Of a stretch of 64,000 nt of DNA, positions 1 to 10,890 are shown piece by piece (position 1 is the first letter of the stretch; every line of letters starts with the position of its first letter). The stretch comes from Tigriopus japonicus. Lineage: Eukaryota > Arthropoda > Copepoda > Harpacticoida > Harpacticidae. The notes beneath the pieces are model-generated. The model did not search any database. It had not been told where the DNA came from and saw only the letters and a program-made list of their open reading frames with translations. Both the position numbers and the translations under genes were made by a program. The DNA is taken from positions 5,272,872-5,336,871 of the forward strand of contig CM021318.1 in the NCBI GenBank assembly GCA_010645155.1, given 5' to 3'.

Positions 1-636
1 ACAGTGTTGTTCAACTAAGGGCACAATGAAGTGAAGAACAACACATTCTTTTCGGTGCGCTATAGTTTTCTCAAACGCATGTTTGTTGTTTAAACGGTTG
101 GATAAAAGGATACTGTACATTTAGTTCATGATTATAAAATGTAGTAAAAATATACAGATGATGAAAGGAATATGAGTAAAAAGGGGATTGCAATGAGTTT
201 GACTCTAAATCGCAGTCAAATACGTCAAGATGAAAGACAAAAAAACCAAACGCAGAGACAAACCCACCAAAACAAAATCAATGCAACTAACTCGTACGAA
301 AACTAGTCAGAGATTGCATAAAATGGCCGGTGGCTTGACCTAATATAATGAAACTAATATTTGTGGCTGGATGAAGAATGGAAGGAAGGAAACAGCCAGG
401 TAGCCGTTACTCCATGTCGGTTAGATATTTCTGTGCCAGTATTGGTTTATCGGCCCTCGTCTCCGCGCATGAAATATGCAGTCTCTCTTCGCACCCTTAT
501 TGGCCCATTGCTTAGATATCACATTTTAGGAAACGCAATGGTTAGTTGTTAAAAATACTAATGTTTTTACTACTTGCCCTTCTCGAGGAAATGTGTTGTT
601 CTTCACTTCATTGTGCCCTTAGTTGAACAACACTGT
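1..636. mobile_element. MITE with 45-bp perfect terminal inverted repeats (probable Tc1/mariner type)
   Basis: Bases 2-46 are the exact reverse complement of 591-635, with outer ends CAGTGTTGTTCAAC. The right end is followed by TA and the window begins with A, so a TA target-site duplication is consistent; the T would lie just outside the window. The interior (about 540 bp) has only short open frames and no transposase, so this is a non-autonomous element. The perfect arms suggest recent activity. The TA boundary and CAGTG start resemble the Tc1/mariner element at 9643. The superfamily is inferred, because the left flank is missing. Confidence 0.75.
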
Positions 637-1732
637 ACAAGCTGGTGCAAAGTGAAAAGGGGTTGAAAAGACAACTGACAGAATTTAGCTTTTTGTATTT
701 TTTCGTGTGTGGTAGGCCGAACGTACCGCCATTCGAATCATTTTTTCCATGAGATTATCTGACAATGTTGTCGTTTTATCAGTATCGGAAACTCTTACAT
801 TTCCAAGTATTTGGTTTGTATATCACATTTATTCCTGGGCATCTTCTCCGTCATTTATGCCAGTAACCATTGGCACATTTACTTATCTAAGCCTATGGTG
901 TTGATATGTTTTCGCATTTCCGTAAATCGTCGCTCCATAACCAATTCGATGGAGTTTTTCATTCATTTCAGGATTGTTCGACTGGTGAGACTTTTAAAAT
1001 AATGACTGTATTAGCTTCCTTAGTGTTAACTAGTCAGGACAAATTTTAGTTTCTTTTCCTGTTTCCTCTTCACACACCATATCATACCCTCAACTTGGCC
1101 GTCAAATGCGCAACGCCAAAGCCAAGCGTTCATTCCTAGCATTTCAAGGCTAGAAAGTCCTTCGAAAAGCCTTTGAAAAGGCTCTCTTCCTCTCATTTGG
1201 TCCTTTCCCGGCCACGCTTGCGCTAGCCCGAATAATCTAGTGCAACACTTACATACGCCCTGTATACGTACACAATGCACGTAGAGTATTTAGTATATCC
1301 TACACATCCTCTCGTAGAGACTGGCAACGCCGGTGAGTCCAATGTGGATACTGCATAGTTTTGAAGAAAACGGAACACTTGAAGAGTTTGTCCCTCTTCT
1401 GTGCAGCGAATGGACATGGGAACAACCTCAACCTGAACACCCACTTGCAATACTAAACACACACGCACCGGTTTGGAGAGGGAGGAGAGGGCGATGGCAA
1501 GCAATCTGGAGGAGAAAGAGGAGGACGTGCAAGGGAGAGCCTTTCAACAACTTCAGTACCTTCTCTAACTAACTCAAGGTAGGCTTAAGGCGATCCTTCC
1601 ATATATTTACATTGGAACAACATTAACTGTTGTCCAAGTAGTTGCAAGTGGTCCAAAGCCATGACTAGTTTTGTTATCCCAAGTTCTTACCAAGTTCTGA
1701 CTCATCAGTAAAGACAAGACAAAGACCCAAAG
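637..1732. other. Intergenic, upstream of the PPxY membrane-protein gene
   Basis: Only short open frames occur here, none with recognisable protein character or splice context. It should contain the promoter and 5' UTR of the gene starting at 1733, but I see no clear TATA box or initiator. Confidence 0.5.
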
Positions 1733-4046
1733 ATGGGTGCGTTGGAGCATAATGTTTTCTTCGGTAAGTTAGACGAGGTGCTACAAATTGCGAATAAAAC
1801 CTTCAACGTCTGACCTTTTTTTCAGCCTTTTTAATGCAAGCTATGATCATAGCTGCCATTTTTGCTATCGCTATTTGTTGGCTATCTTGTGTGCGAAAAT
1901 ATTTCAACATTCCAGTAAGTTTCTCTTTTGCATTCAAAATAGGCTTCTAGCATCCCCAAAATAACGAGCCTTTTTTTAGTGCCTAATGGAAGAGGGAGAC
2001 CAAGACTCTGAAAACAAAAAGAATCTCCCACCCGATCTACCTCCCAATTACAACGATGCTGACCGATTCAGCCAACTTGAAGTGAGTGTATTGGGTTTAA
2101 GTTTCTTGATGTTGTAAAAAATTGACATTGAAAGGCGTCGAGCAGGTCTTAATTATCCTTTGAAACACGCAAGCCAGTTCAATGACGTAGGGCAATGCCT
2201 TACCAATGACGGAATCGTCTAGTTTTCTTCAAAAAATGGCACGTGACCTATGGAAAACGTTTACTTGAAAATATATCTGGAATAAGCACCTCATCGTTTA
2301 TTAATCCGCGCTTTTTAGGCTGCACTACTAGCAGGTACCGTTTTTGGTATTTGTGAAAGTGTCTCGACTACGTTCGTACCTGAGAGAAATGGGCTTTCTT
2401 CGCCCACAAGTTTCCCTCGTTTGGTATGTCTCTAGAACCGAGAACTTGGGTGTATTTGTTTTGCCCGTTTTCAAAAAAAATCGTTACTTCTATATTTCGC
2501 AATTACAAGTGAAATTTTTTGTTAAAAATAAAAAATGCAAGGAAAAGGTTGCGTGCTATGGAACGGGTGAATAAACTTGACCCAGAATAATGTAAAAGTC
2601 CCTGATGGACCTTGAAGAAAAAAACAGCAAAACAAATCTTGAGCTATTTGTGTTGTATTCCAAAAAGTATGAGATTATATCTAAATATATGGGTTTTCAA
2701 ATGGACGCGCTTTGGTTCTAGTGAGTGGACTTAAATTTCAAAAACGGGATTACGCTTTTTGGCTCCTGGAAAAATGCTTACATTGTGATTAAGATGCGCA
2801 TTTGGCGAAAAATACTCGTATGAATAAAATAGGGAAGTGGTGAACGAGTAAGAATGGACGGATAGGTGTATTTTCTCAGTTGCCGTCTTTGCATAAAACT
2901 GTCATAAAAACAATGAAAGGAGTCATATTTTACGTTCTTCGGACAATCTGTGTCTTTCTGCATCTGTTGGCTCATATTCTGAAGAAACAATGCCATAGAA
3001 AATAAGGCATAGTGCAAGCCCGACTAAAATTGATTATTTAACAAATAGGGTCTCTCAAAAACCTTGAGATTGAGTTGACAATTTCACAGCATAAGAGCAC
3101 TCATTTGGGATTCATGAAAACATGTTCATGCCATTCTCAAGCATTGGATCACTTCCCTATTGGATTATTTGCCACCCATTTATCCACCCGCTGGAGCGAT
3201 GTTTTAAGTTCCAAACAATAATTAGTTGATTTTGGTCATTGCCTTTCTTTTTAGATGAGTCCAGCCGATGTTTTATACCCGCCCCCCGCCTATAGTGAGC
3301 TAAGTTTACCCGCTCTCTTCGATGGCGGTCTCACGGTGGATTCCTCAGCTCGTCGACATTCTGCTCCCGGTCAACCTGGGTCATTCGAGGCCAATGAGTC
3401 GAGCCATGGCACCACCCGAGACGAGTACCTGCACCGCAACAGCATCGCTGTGATTGGCGACCACACTGAACCTTGTGGACTGGTCCAAGGTCCGGAGTCC
3501 CTCAGTCCCACATGTTCAAACTCTTCCTCACTCCCGACCAAATGGCTCCGTCCCTTACTCACACGGGTGAGGCAAGAGCGCAAAACCAGCTTGCCCCGAA
3601 AACAAACGGACCACGTGTACGTCCCGGATGGGTTCAATCAAACTCGCAACGATGACGGCTTTGTGTCCGTCGACCTTCAACACCCCATGGCCTTTCAAAA
3701 CTCCGCCCTTGATGTGTCTCCCCATCAATCTGTACACGATGTACGGGGTCCCAATCGTCGGGCATCCGTTGCTCTAGGATCACCCCGAAAAAGCCGCTCA
3801 GGAACCAAAAATCAAGTGAGAGCCACGCGTTCCGTTGGGTCCCTCCGTTCAAACTCCTCGAGTGATGGTCAAATAGCCAGTGTCTTACCATTGTATACAA
3901 GTCAAACCACTCCGTTGAATACGGTGGTGGTGACAATACACGGTCAAGATGAGCCTCTGGATGTGGACATACCTAGGGGCCTCTCTCTACCACCCATAAT
4001 CGTCACTCAAAGTGGGTCCAATAACAATATTGAGAACACATCGTGA
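1733..4046 (+). CDS. Single-pass membrane protein with two PPxY motifs, function unknown
   Basis: Five exons join in frame: 1733-1763, 1826-1914, 1980-2081, 2319-2423 and 3255-4046, giving 372 aa. Every junction is GT-AG (donors gtaagt, gtaagt, gtgagt, gtatgt; acceptors end in tttcag or tttttag) and the phases agree. A very short N-terminus is followed by one hydrophobic segment at about residues 10-31, rich in I/A/F, with basic residues after it. This suggests an N-out/C-in topology with a long cytoplasmic tail. The tail has two PPxY motifs (PPNY at 61-64, PPAY at 119-122); the second is followed by SEL. The remaining 250 residues are polar, Ser/Asn/Arg-rich and probably disordered. PPxY motifs bind WW domains, for example those of NEDD4-family ubiquitin ligases, so an adaptor or trafficking role is plausible but inferred. 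I do not recognise a named orthologue. The 35-codon exon 4 is the least certain; skipping it keeps the frame. Confidence 0.75.
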
Positions 4047-5220
4047 TCGTTTGGCAACGGCTCAAATTCGTCAAATTTAAAGTACATTTTTGTATGGGAT
4101 CTTAACGCTCTGAGTGTTGTTTTCGGGATTCTATTTGCGATTTACCACTACATATATTTGTGCTTCGTGTGACTTGATTAAATCCTGGAAAATGATGAAA
4201 CCTTTGTTTTGTGCTATTGAAAGATATTACTTTGTCGAAACAGGAAAATCATCGTCGTCTCAAGCTTCTAACGAGTATGACATTGTGTATTCCGAAAGGA
4301 TATCATCTATCAAGCGTGACAAATGATATGAATAGCTTTTGAGCATTGACACTTCTCCAATGTCATTCTTCGCCATTGGGTTCGGCTTTTTGTGGCACTT
4401 GGTGGGTCCTCGTTCGAGCAAAATAGCCATTGGTAAAATACGCATTATTGGTCTTAATTGATTGTCATTTATATCTTTCGTATGTGGCTAATGTATGATC
4501 AAGGATGGGCATAAATATCCTTTGGTCACTTTTTCCACCAAAAAATGCAAAATTCAACCCATCACCAACAAATGATAACAATAATATGAGTAAAGTTCCT
4601 TCCATGAAATCGGTATTTGAAAGGACTCTTGCAAGATTTTGTGTCGAGAAAAAAAATATCAAGCTTGGCTCCTTGAAGCTGACAAATTCTTCAGAATTTG
4701 AAAGAACGATGATGAATGACAGTCTAACAACCACTAGAATATGTAATCGGTTTTTGCTAACTAAAGTATTGCTGAAAAGGAAAACAAATCAACACCAACT
4801 GGGCATTATGGATTCTAGTGTAACAAATTCTCGTACATACTAGTAAATACCCGGTTTGGATCGGGCTAGCTTTGCTTTCAAGTGGAAGTTGATAAATGCC
4901 ATAAAGATTCGTGACATGTTTTGCTGAATTGAATGGGTATATATAAAGGTTGCTTCAAGTGAGTGTTTTAAATCATACCGCTAGCGGGAGAACAGGACCG
5001 TTGGCTGTTCTGAGTTGCTCAGCTGATTTTGCCAAATCCATTTTTTTTTCATCTAAGCGTCCATTCAATGATTCTAGGTCCTTGGAAGCTATATGTATTT
5101 TACGTCTTGATACTTCTGCTTACACCTACTTGATAATTTGCACAGTCTATTTGTTAGAAAAATTTACATATAAGATCTAACATAACTAGAATGAAACATT
5201 CATTGATAACAAGTTCAGTT
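4047..5220. other. Intergenic, 3' of the PPxY gene
   Basis: This holds the 3' UTR of the upstream gene and AT-rich sequence. There is no canonical AATAAA soon after the stop; a variant ATTAAA lies near 4177. The open frames at 4465-4843 on both strands have no recognisable domain. Confidence 0.4.
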
Positions 5221-6694
5221 TAGAGCTGTGCATCGGATCCGAAAGGTTCTCCCAATCCAATCCGAACTGAATTTTCATAATCCGAACGAATCCGAATCCG
5301 AAAATTTGCCGCTCAATCCGAACGAATCCGAAAATTTGATGCTCAATCCGAACGAATCCGAAAATTTGATGCTCAATCCGAACGAATCCGAAAATTTGAT
5401 GCTCAATCCGAACGAATCCGAAAATTTGATGCTCAATCCGAACGAATCCGAAAATTTGATGCTCAATCCGAACGAATCCGAAAATTTGATGCTCAATCCG
5501 AACGAATCCGAAAATTTGATGCTCAATCCGAACGAATCCGAAAATTTGATGCTCAATCCGAACGAATCCGAAAATTTGATGCTCAATCCGAACGAATCCG
5601 AAAATTTGATGCTCAATCCGAACGAATCCGAAAATTTGATGCTCAATCCGAACGAATCCGAAAATTTGATGCTCAATCCGAACGAATCCGAAAATTTGAT
5701 GCTCAATCCGAACGAATCCGAAAATTTGATGCTCAATCCGAACGAATCCGAAAATTTGATGCTCAATCCGAACGAATCCGAAAATTTGATGCTCAATCCG
5801 AACGAATCCGAAAATTTGATGCTCAATCCGAACGAATCCGAAAATTTGATGCTCAATCCGAACGAATCCGAAAATTTGATGCTCAATCCGAACGAATCCG
5901 AAAATTTGATGCTCAATCCGAACGAATCCGAAAATTTGATGCTCAATCCGAACGAATCCGAAAATTTGATGCTCAATCCGAACGAATCCGAAAATTTGAT
6001 GCTCAATCCGAACGAATCCGAAAATTTGATGCTCAATCCGAACGAATCCGAAAATTTGATGCTCAATCCGAACGAATCCGAAAATTTGATGCTCAATCCG
6101 AACGAATCCGAAAATTTGATGCTCAATCCGAACGAATCCGAAAATTTGATGCTCAATCCGAACGAATCCGAAAATTTGATGCTCAATCCGAACGAATCCG
6201 AAAATTTGATGCTCAATCCGAACGAATCCGAAAATTTGATGCTCAATCCGAACGAATCCGAAAATTTGATGCTCAATCCGAACGAATCCGAAAATTTGAT
6301 GCTCAATCCGAACGAATCCGAAAATTTGATGCTCAATCCGAACGAATCCGAAAATTTGATGCTCAATCCGAACGAATCCGAAAATTTGATGCTCAATCCG
6401 AACGAATCCGAAAATTTGATGCTCAATCCGAACGAATCCGAAAATTTGATGCTCAATCCGAACGAATCCGAAAATTTGATGCTCAATCCGAACGAATCCG
6501 AAAATTTGATGCTCAATCCGAACGAATCCGAAAATTTGATGCTCAATCCGAACGAATCCGAAAATTTGATGCTCAATCCGAACGAATCCGAAAATTTGAT
6601 GCTCAATCCGAACGAATCCGAATCCGAAAATATGCCACGCAATCCGAAAAAAAACGAAAATTTGCCGTGCAAACCGAAAAATCCGAAATCCTAA
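5221..6694 (+). mobile_element. 3'-truncated hAT-like element whose subterminal repeat has expanded into a minisatellite
   Basis: The left end at 5221 (TAGAGCTGTGCATCGG) and the next 60 bp match the left end of the intact element at 25145-26453. Sequence with TCCGAA boxes continues to about 6694. The expected right end (ATGCACAGCTCTA) is absent downstream, so the copy is truncated or rearranged. Most of its length is the 30-bp array annotated separately. Three long open frames (488, 504 and 465 codons) cross it on both strands only because the unit has no stop codon in those frames; they are not genes. Confidence 0.75.
5341..6600. repeat. Tandem array of 42 identical 30-bp units
   Basis: The unit GCTCAATCCGAACGAATCCG plus AAAATTTGAT is repeated exactly 42 times, with variant units at both edges (5280-5340 and 6601-6690). 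Each unit holds two TCCGAA hexamers. No unit-to-unit differences are visible, which points to very recent expansion or homogenisation. An array this uniform may also be collapsed or stretched in the assembly, so the copy number is uncertain. Confidence 0.97.
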
Positions 6695-6752
6695 ATTCAA
6701 AGTATTTTTGAAGAGTCGTGTTTTTGGAAGTTTAGATGGGCATTCTAATAAC

Positions 6753-7979
6753 TAGGGCCCAAATTTGAACCTAATTTTTTTTGGCCAAAAAATTGATTTA
6801 AAGTTTGACCAAATATTTGATCAAAATCGGAAAATATTTGATCAAAATCGGAAAATATTTGATCAAAATCGGAAAATATTTGATCAAAATCGGAAAATAT
6901 TTGATCAAAATCGGAAAATATTTGATCAAAATCGGAAAATATTTGACTTCAATTTGAAAGAAAGTAAGGAAATCTAAATATTTTGACGTGAAAGCATCAG
7001 TAAGAGGTTCAAAAATACGTGCTTGAAGTAAAAATGGAGCCTTACAATACAATTTTTTAGGTATAAATTGTGCTTATATGAAGGTACGCTATTCGTTTCA
7101 AGATAAAGTTAGTAAAAAATACATTAGAGTGGACTCACTATGCAGTGAATCCTCTAACCAGCACAGAAAACTTCATTGTTGAAAGGTTTACTTTATCAAT
7201 AGAGACAAAGTATTGGAAGAACGGGCAGAGATTGAGTCAAAAGAAAAAGATTAACTTTTTGAAATGTCTTCAAAAACAGGTAAAACTCATATTTCTAAAT
7301 TGTTTCGAAAACATTTCTGTGTGCAATTGTTTTAGGGTCCTGATTTGTTGGGAGAAATATCAAAATTCCTTTTGCCAATTTGCCTGATAAGTTTTATTAG
7401 GGATGGTAGAAATGTTTTAAACTTTTCATCAGAGGTGCCAAAAAGGGTGGTTGTTTGTATTTTGAGAGTGGTTTGTTTGTGCCATTAAAATTGTTTCAAG
7501 AGGATAACTTTTTTCTTAATCATTGTTGTTTTTAGTCAAAAGAACTTCTGGAAAGGCATTGATGTGGGTTACAACCACGAACTTGTTGTTTTCGATCCTA
7601 GATCGTGAACAGGCAGTGGATGCACCCAACCACTTCCTAAAATAAAAAAATAGTTTGTATAGCAAAAAAATCCGTCATAACACGAAAGTAGAATTTCAAT
7701 TCAATACGTAAAAAACGTGGAACGAGTCGATTTCTTCATCCGTTGAAGAAGTTAAAAATTCCATAAACACCCACAAAATTTAGTCTTGCCAAATTTTGAC
7801 CCAAACATTGAGAAAAAAGTCTTTTTCGATGAAAAAATGAAAAAAAACTTGAACATTTTCCCCAAAAGCAAAAAAAAATGAATTTTCGCAAATTTTGCCC
7901 AAAAAAATAAAAACTGAATTGATCAATTTTTTCAAAGATCAATGAATTTTCATTGATCAAAGTTCAAATTCGGGTTCTA
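6753..7979. mobile_element. hAT-like non-autonomous element, 1.2 kb
   Basis: The ends are imperfect inverted repeats (TAGGGCCCAAATTTGAAC at 6753-6770 against the reverse complement of 7962-7979, 15 of 18 matching). They are flanked by near-identical 8-bp direct repeats, ctaataac at 6745-6752 and ctagtaac at 7980-7987 (7 of 8). The 8-bp duplication is the size made by hAT transposases. The left subterminal region has a 21-bp tandem repeat and the right subterminal region has AAATT/GAAAA-rich motifs. There is no transposase frame. The mismatches suggest an older insertion than the copies with perfect duplications. Confidence 0.72.
6810..6945 (+). repeat. Six copies of a 21-bp subterminal tandem repeat
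   Basis: The unit TTTGATCAAAATCGGAAAATA is about 21 bp and repeats six times just inside the left end of the hAT-like element at 6753. It creates a spurious open frame repeating DQNRKIF. Confidence 0.93.
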
Positions 7980-7987
7980 CTAGTAAC

Positions 7988-9596
7988 ATTTCCATGGTGT
8001 TGAGAATTGCAGGAAGAAATCTTTGCACCCTTAAATGACCTCGTGAAACGAGCAAAAAGTTTTTACTCTTTGATAACATCTACAGCAGTGCACGGCCAAG
8101 CTGAGTGGCTGAATGGAAGGATTTGCCAATTGAATCAACTCAAGTTTTAATCTATTAATACTATTGTATATTTAAAAAAAACAAAAAACAATAAAATAAC
8201 TTGTTGAGTAATAAAAAAAATCCTTGTTGAAGGTATGGAAATGGGACAAAAATCCGTGAGTGCGTGACCGCTTTTTTTCAAGTAGCGAAGGGCCAACTTT
8301 ACCGTTTTAAGAGACTTCTATTGTAGTAATGCTTCAGTAGAAATGCAATTACATGATATTTTCGACAGTCTATTCCCAAAGTTAGGCGGAGTTCTCTTAG
8401 GGGAGATATTTATCTACGTGATGAAAGAGTCTTTGTACAGATTGGTTGACATATTTCAAAAATAAGTCCTTTTTAAAGTGTTACGCAATAATGCAAATGT
8501 TATTTACAAAAATATGCAAATAAATAAATGTTAAGCAACCTTTACAAACACCCATTGAATTTATTCTTCTGGATTTACCTTGTCAATGCCAAACAAAATG
8601 TCAATAACTTGCCAAAAATGACATTTTGTGGTTATATTTAGATATTGTTTCGGATTTTTTCTACTTCAAACTACACGCGTAGCTGGCTGACCCGACTCAT
8701 CTCTAAGAAAAAAATTGGCTACCCATAACATATTTCCTTTTCATTCTTCGTCGGGAATATGTAGGAGCTGATCTTCTAACAGCATTTAAGGCAGGATTGG
8801 ACAAATTTTCAAATACTATTCCTGACCAACCCACCATTCAAGGGTTGTACAGATCTGCCANNNNNNNNNNNNNNNNNNNNNNNNNNNNNNNNNNNNNNNN
8901 NNNNNNNNNNNNNNNNNNNNNNNNNNNNNNNNNNNNNNNNNNNNNNNNNNNNNNNNNNNNNNNNNNNNNNNNNNNNNNNNNNNNNAAAACCTATTTCTCT
9001 ATCACAACAGCATTTAAACCTCACGTTTCATAAGGGACGATAGGGATAGCGCACTTTCCTGACTGAACTTTTAGACGACAATGGACACCCTGAGCTGGAG
9101 AACCAATCTGATACCGGACTTGAAATTGCCTATCCGGAAAATGAATGATGTAATGGCTGGCTTCGCTGGCCGGGTCCAGGCTCAATCCTCAAAGCATCCG
9201 ACAGTCCCAATCAAATAACTTCCCATTTTGTGAATTTTGAGAATGTAAGGTATGTAATTTACTGTACAGACAGGCGAGAAAGTATCCATTGAATATTGTT
9301 GTAACTTTTGGTAAACTGTGATCGAAAGCTTTTGGACCCTGTTTATGATTTCAGTCTTCTTCCTTAGTTTTGAGAAGAGCTTTGACGCTTTGCCATTGAC
9401 CAATATTTATGATTAACTCTCTTTTGCCCTTTCTGCCCACGGCTTTTTGAATGTTTTGAATGTCACCTTGTAGGCCCCTGTACATTCTCATTAAGGAGAG
9501 ATGCCAACGAAAACTCAGTGAATGACATTTACGTGCTTAAGAATCAATCGGCTTTGTTAGCTTGATTGGATTGTGCAGTACGTGTCATGAAACAGG
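7988..9596. other. Intergenic with an assembly gap
   Basis: This is AT-rich sequence without a supported gene, interrupted by the N gap. A plus-strand open frame just before the gap (about 8780-8860) has the look of the C-terminal tail of non-LTR retrotransposon proteins (LDKF..TIPDQPTI), but it is too short to call. Confidence 0.5.
8861..8985. other. Assembly gap of 125 N
   Basis: There is an unbroken run of N. An open frame appears to span it only because N was translated as X. Confidence 1.
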
Positions 9597-9642
9597 AAAG
9601 CACTGAATTTCCTGGAGTGGGAGGTTAGCAATAAAAAAAATA

Positions 9643-10890
9643 CAGTGCGTTCAAGCAAATCGTAGACAATTGATCTTTTCATAAACTCTGTCGACTGCTG
9701 CCTGATCCATTAGGAGTACAAGGAAAACATCAAAATGACATTTGTACAGTATTACATGAGCTTTCAGAAAATGTTAATCTCATACACCAAGACCCTCTGG
9801 TTGACGAGGTAGATCTTGCCGAAGTCAGTCTTGTTTTTGATGGTGTTCAACATGTTCAAGATGTAGATCTCGGCCAAGAAGTACTTGATATCAGACTTCT
9901 TTTGATATATTCTAAAGAACACCTTTGGTTATCTATTGCCCCAAGTATTACTCTTTTATCCCCATGTCCGTGGTCACTAGGTACAAGAAGGGAAGAATTT
10001 CAGAAATTTCCGATCCGTTAACTTGATTTTGAATTTCCCGCTATAATTTAAGAAATCAGCAGCCCTTTTTTTTGATTGGATCGTGTAGACCAATCAAAAA
10101 GCAGTATTTTCTTGTTTTAAAGTTTTGTTGTCTTTCGTCGCGGTCAAAAGTTATGGAAGCCAAAAGACAGAGAGTTGTGGCCCTTTTGGGCGCTGATGTG
10201 CCCATCCCCACCATCACCGACAAGGAGAACTGCACCCGCACCTTCGTGTACAAGATCAAGGCCATGATGAATGACGGCACCGGGTTCAAGAGGAAGAAGG
10301 GAAGTGGCGGCCACAATAAAAAGCTCACCGATGAACGATCACCCCGTACTGGTTCCCCGCGGGCCTCAAGGTGGACACCAGCGTCTACTTGAAGGTCATG
10401 AGGACCGTCGTGAAGCCGTGGCTGGATGCCACTTACCCCGACGGCAACTATGTTTGGCAACAGGACTCCGCCCCTGCCCACAAGTCCAACAAGACGCAGA
10501 ACTGGTGCAAGGTCAACCTGGCGTCCTTCTGGCCCTGGTCAATGTGGCCGCCCTCCTCCCCAGACTGCTCTCCGTTGGACTATGGCATCTAGGGCAATGT
10601 GGAGAGAAAGGCGTGTCGCACGCCCCACCCAAGTGTCGACGCCCTCAAGTCCTCCGTCAACGACGTGTGGGCCGACATATCCGAGGACTTCGTCGCCAAG
10701 GTCTGCTCCAGCTTCAGGCCCAGAATCACGGCCATGATCGAGGCCGGCGGCGACCATTATGAAATTTAATGTTGTGAAATATCCTGTACAAATGTCATTA
10801 AAAGTGTTTTGTCGTACTCCTTATTGTTCTGGCTGCAGTCGCACATGTTTGTTCAGTAACTTACTGTCTACGATTTGCTTGAATGCACTG
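9643..10890 (+). mobile_element. Tc1/mariner-superfamily element, 1248 bp, inactive
   Basis: The 26-bp terminal inverted repeats at 9643-9668 and 10865-10890 (outer CAGTGC.TTCAAGCAAATC) differ at one position. They are flanked by TA on both sides (9641-9642 and 10891-10892), the diagnostic Tc1/mariner duplication. A broken transposase gene occupies the 3' half. The sequence between 9669 and 10150 is not recognisable as transposon coding sequence. Confidence 0.88.
10154..10769 (+). pseudogene. Broken Tc1/mariner transposase
   Basis: Translation starts at 10154 (MEAKRQRVVALLGADV) with a helix-turn-helix-like N-terminus and runs to about 10333. The centre of the protein is then missing. The frame resumes one phase over at about 10338 (ITPYWFPAGLKVD) and continues through WQQDSAPAH, which carries the second catalytic Asp, and SPDCSPLDY, which corresponds to the third acidic position. 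An in-frame TAG at about 10590 replaces what is normally a Trp codon in this family. The reading then runs to the natural end (GGDHYEI, TAA). The region with the first catalytic Asp lies in the deletion. The deletion, frame shift and stop make it non-functional. Its higher GC content than the surroundings fits a transferred or foreign element. Confidence 0.85.

Noticed and set aside
5228..6694. CRISPR-like array
   Set aside because: The units are contiguous identical tandem repeats with no unique spacers, in a eukaryotic genome, inside a transposon.
5186..6700. Three long overlapping open frames (504, 488 and 465 codons) encoding repeat proteins such as NPNESENLML
   Set aside because: The 30-bp unit has no stop in these frames on either strand, and the frames are exactly the tandem array. 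There is no promoter, splice or domain evidence.
8797..9033. 78-codon frame across the N gap
   Set aside because: Most of it is translated N. The left part may be the tail of a retrotransposon protein, but it is too short to annotate.
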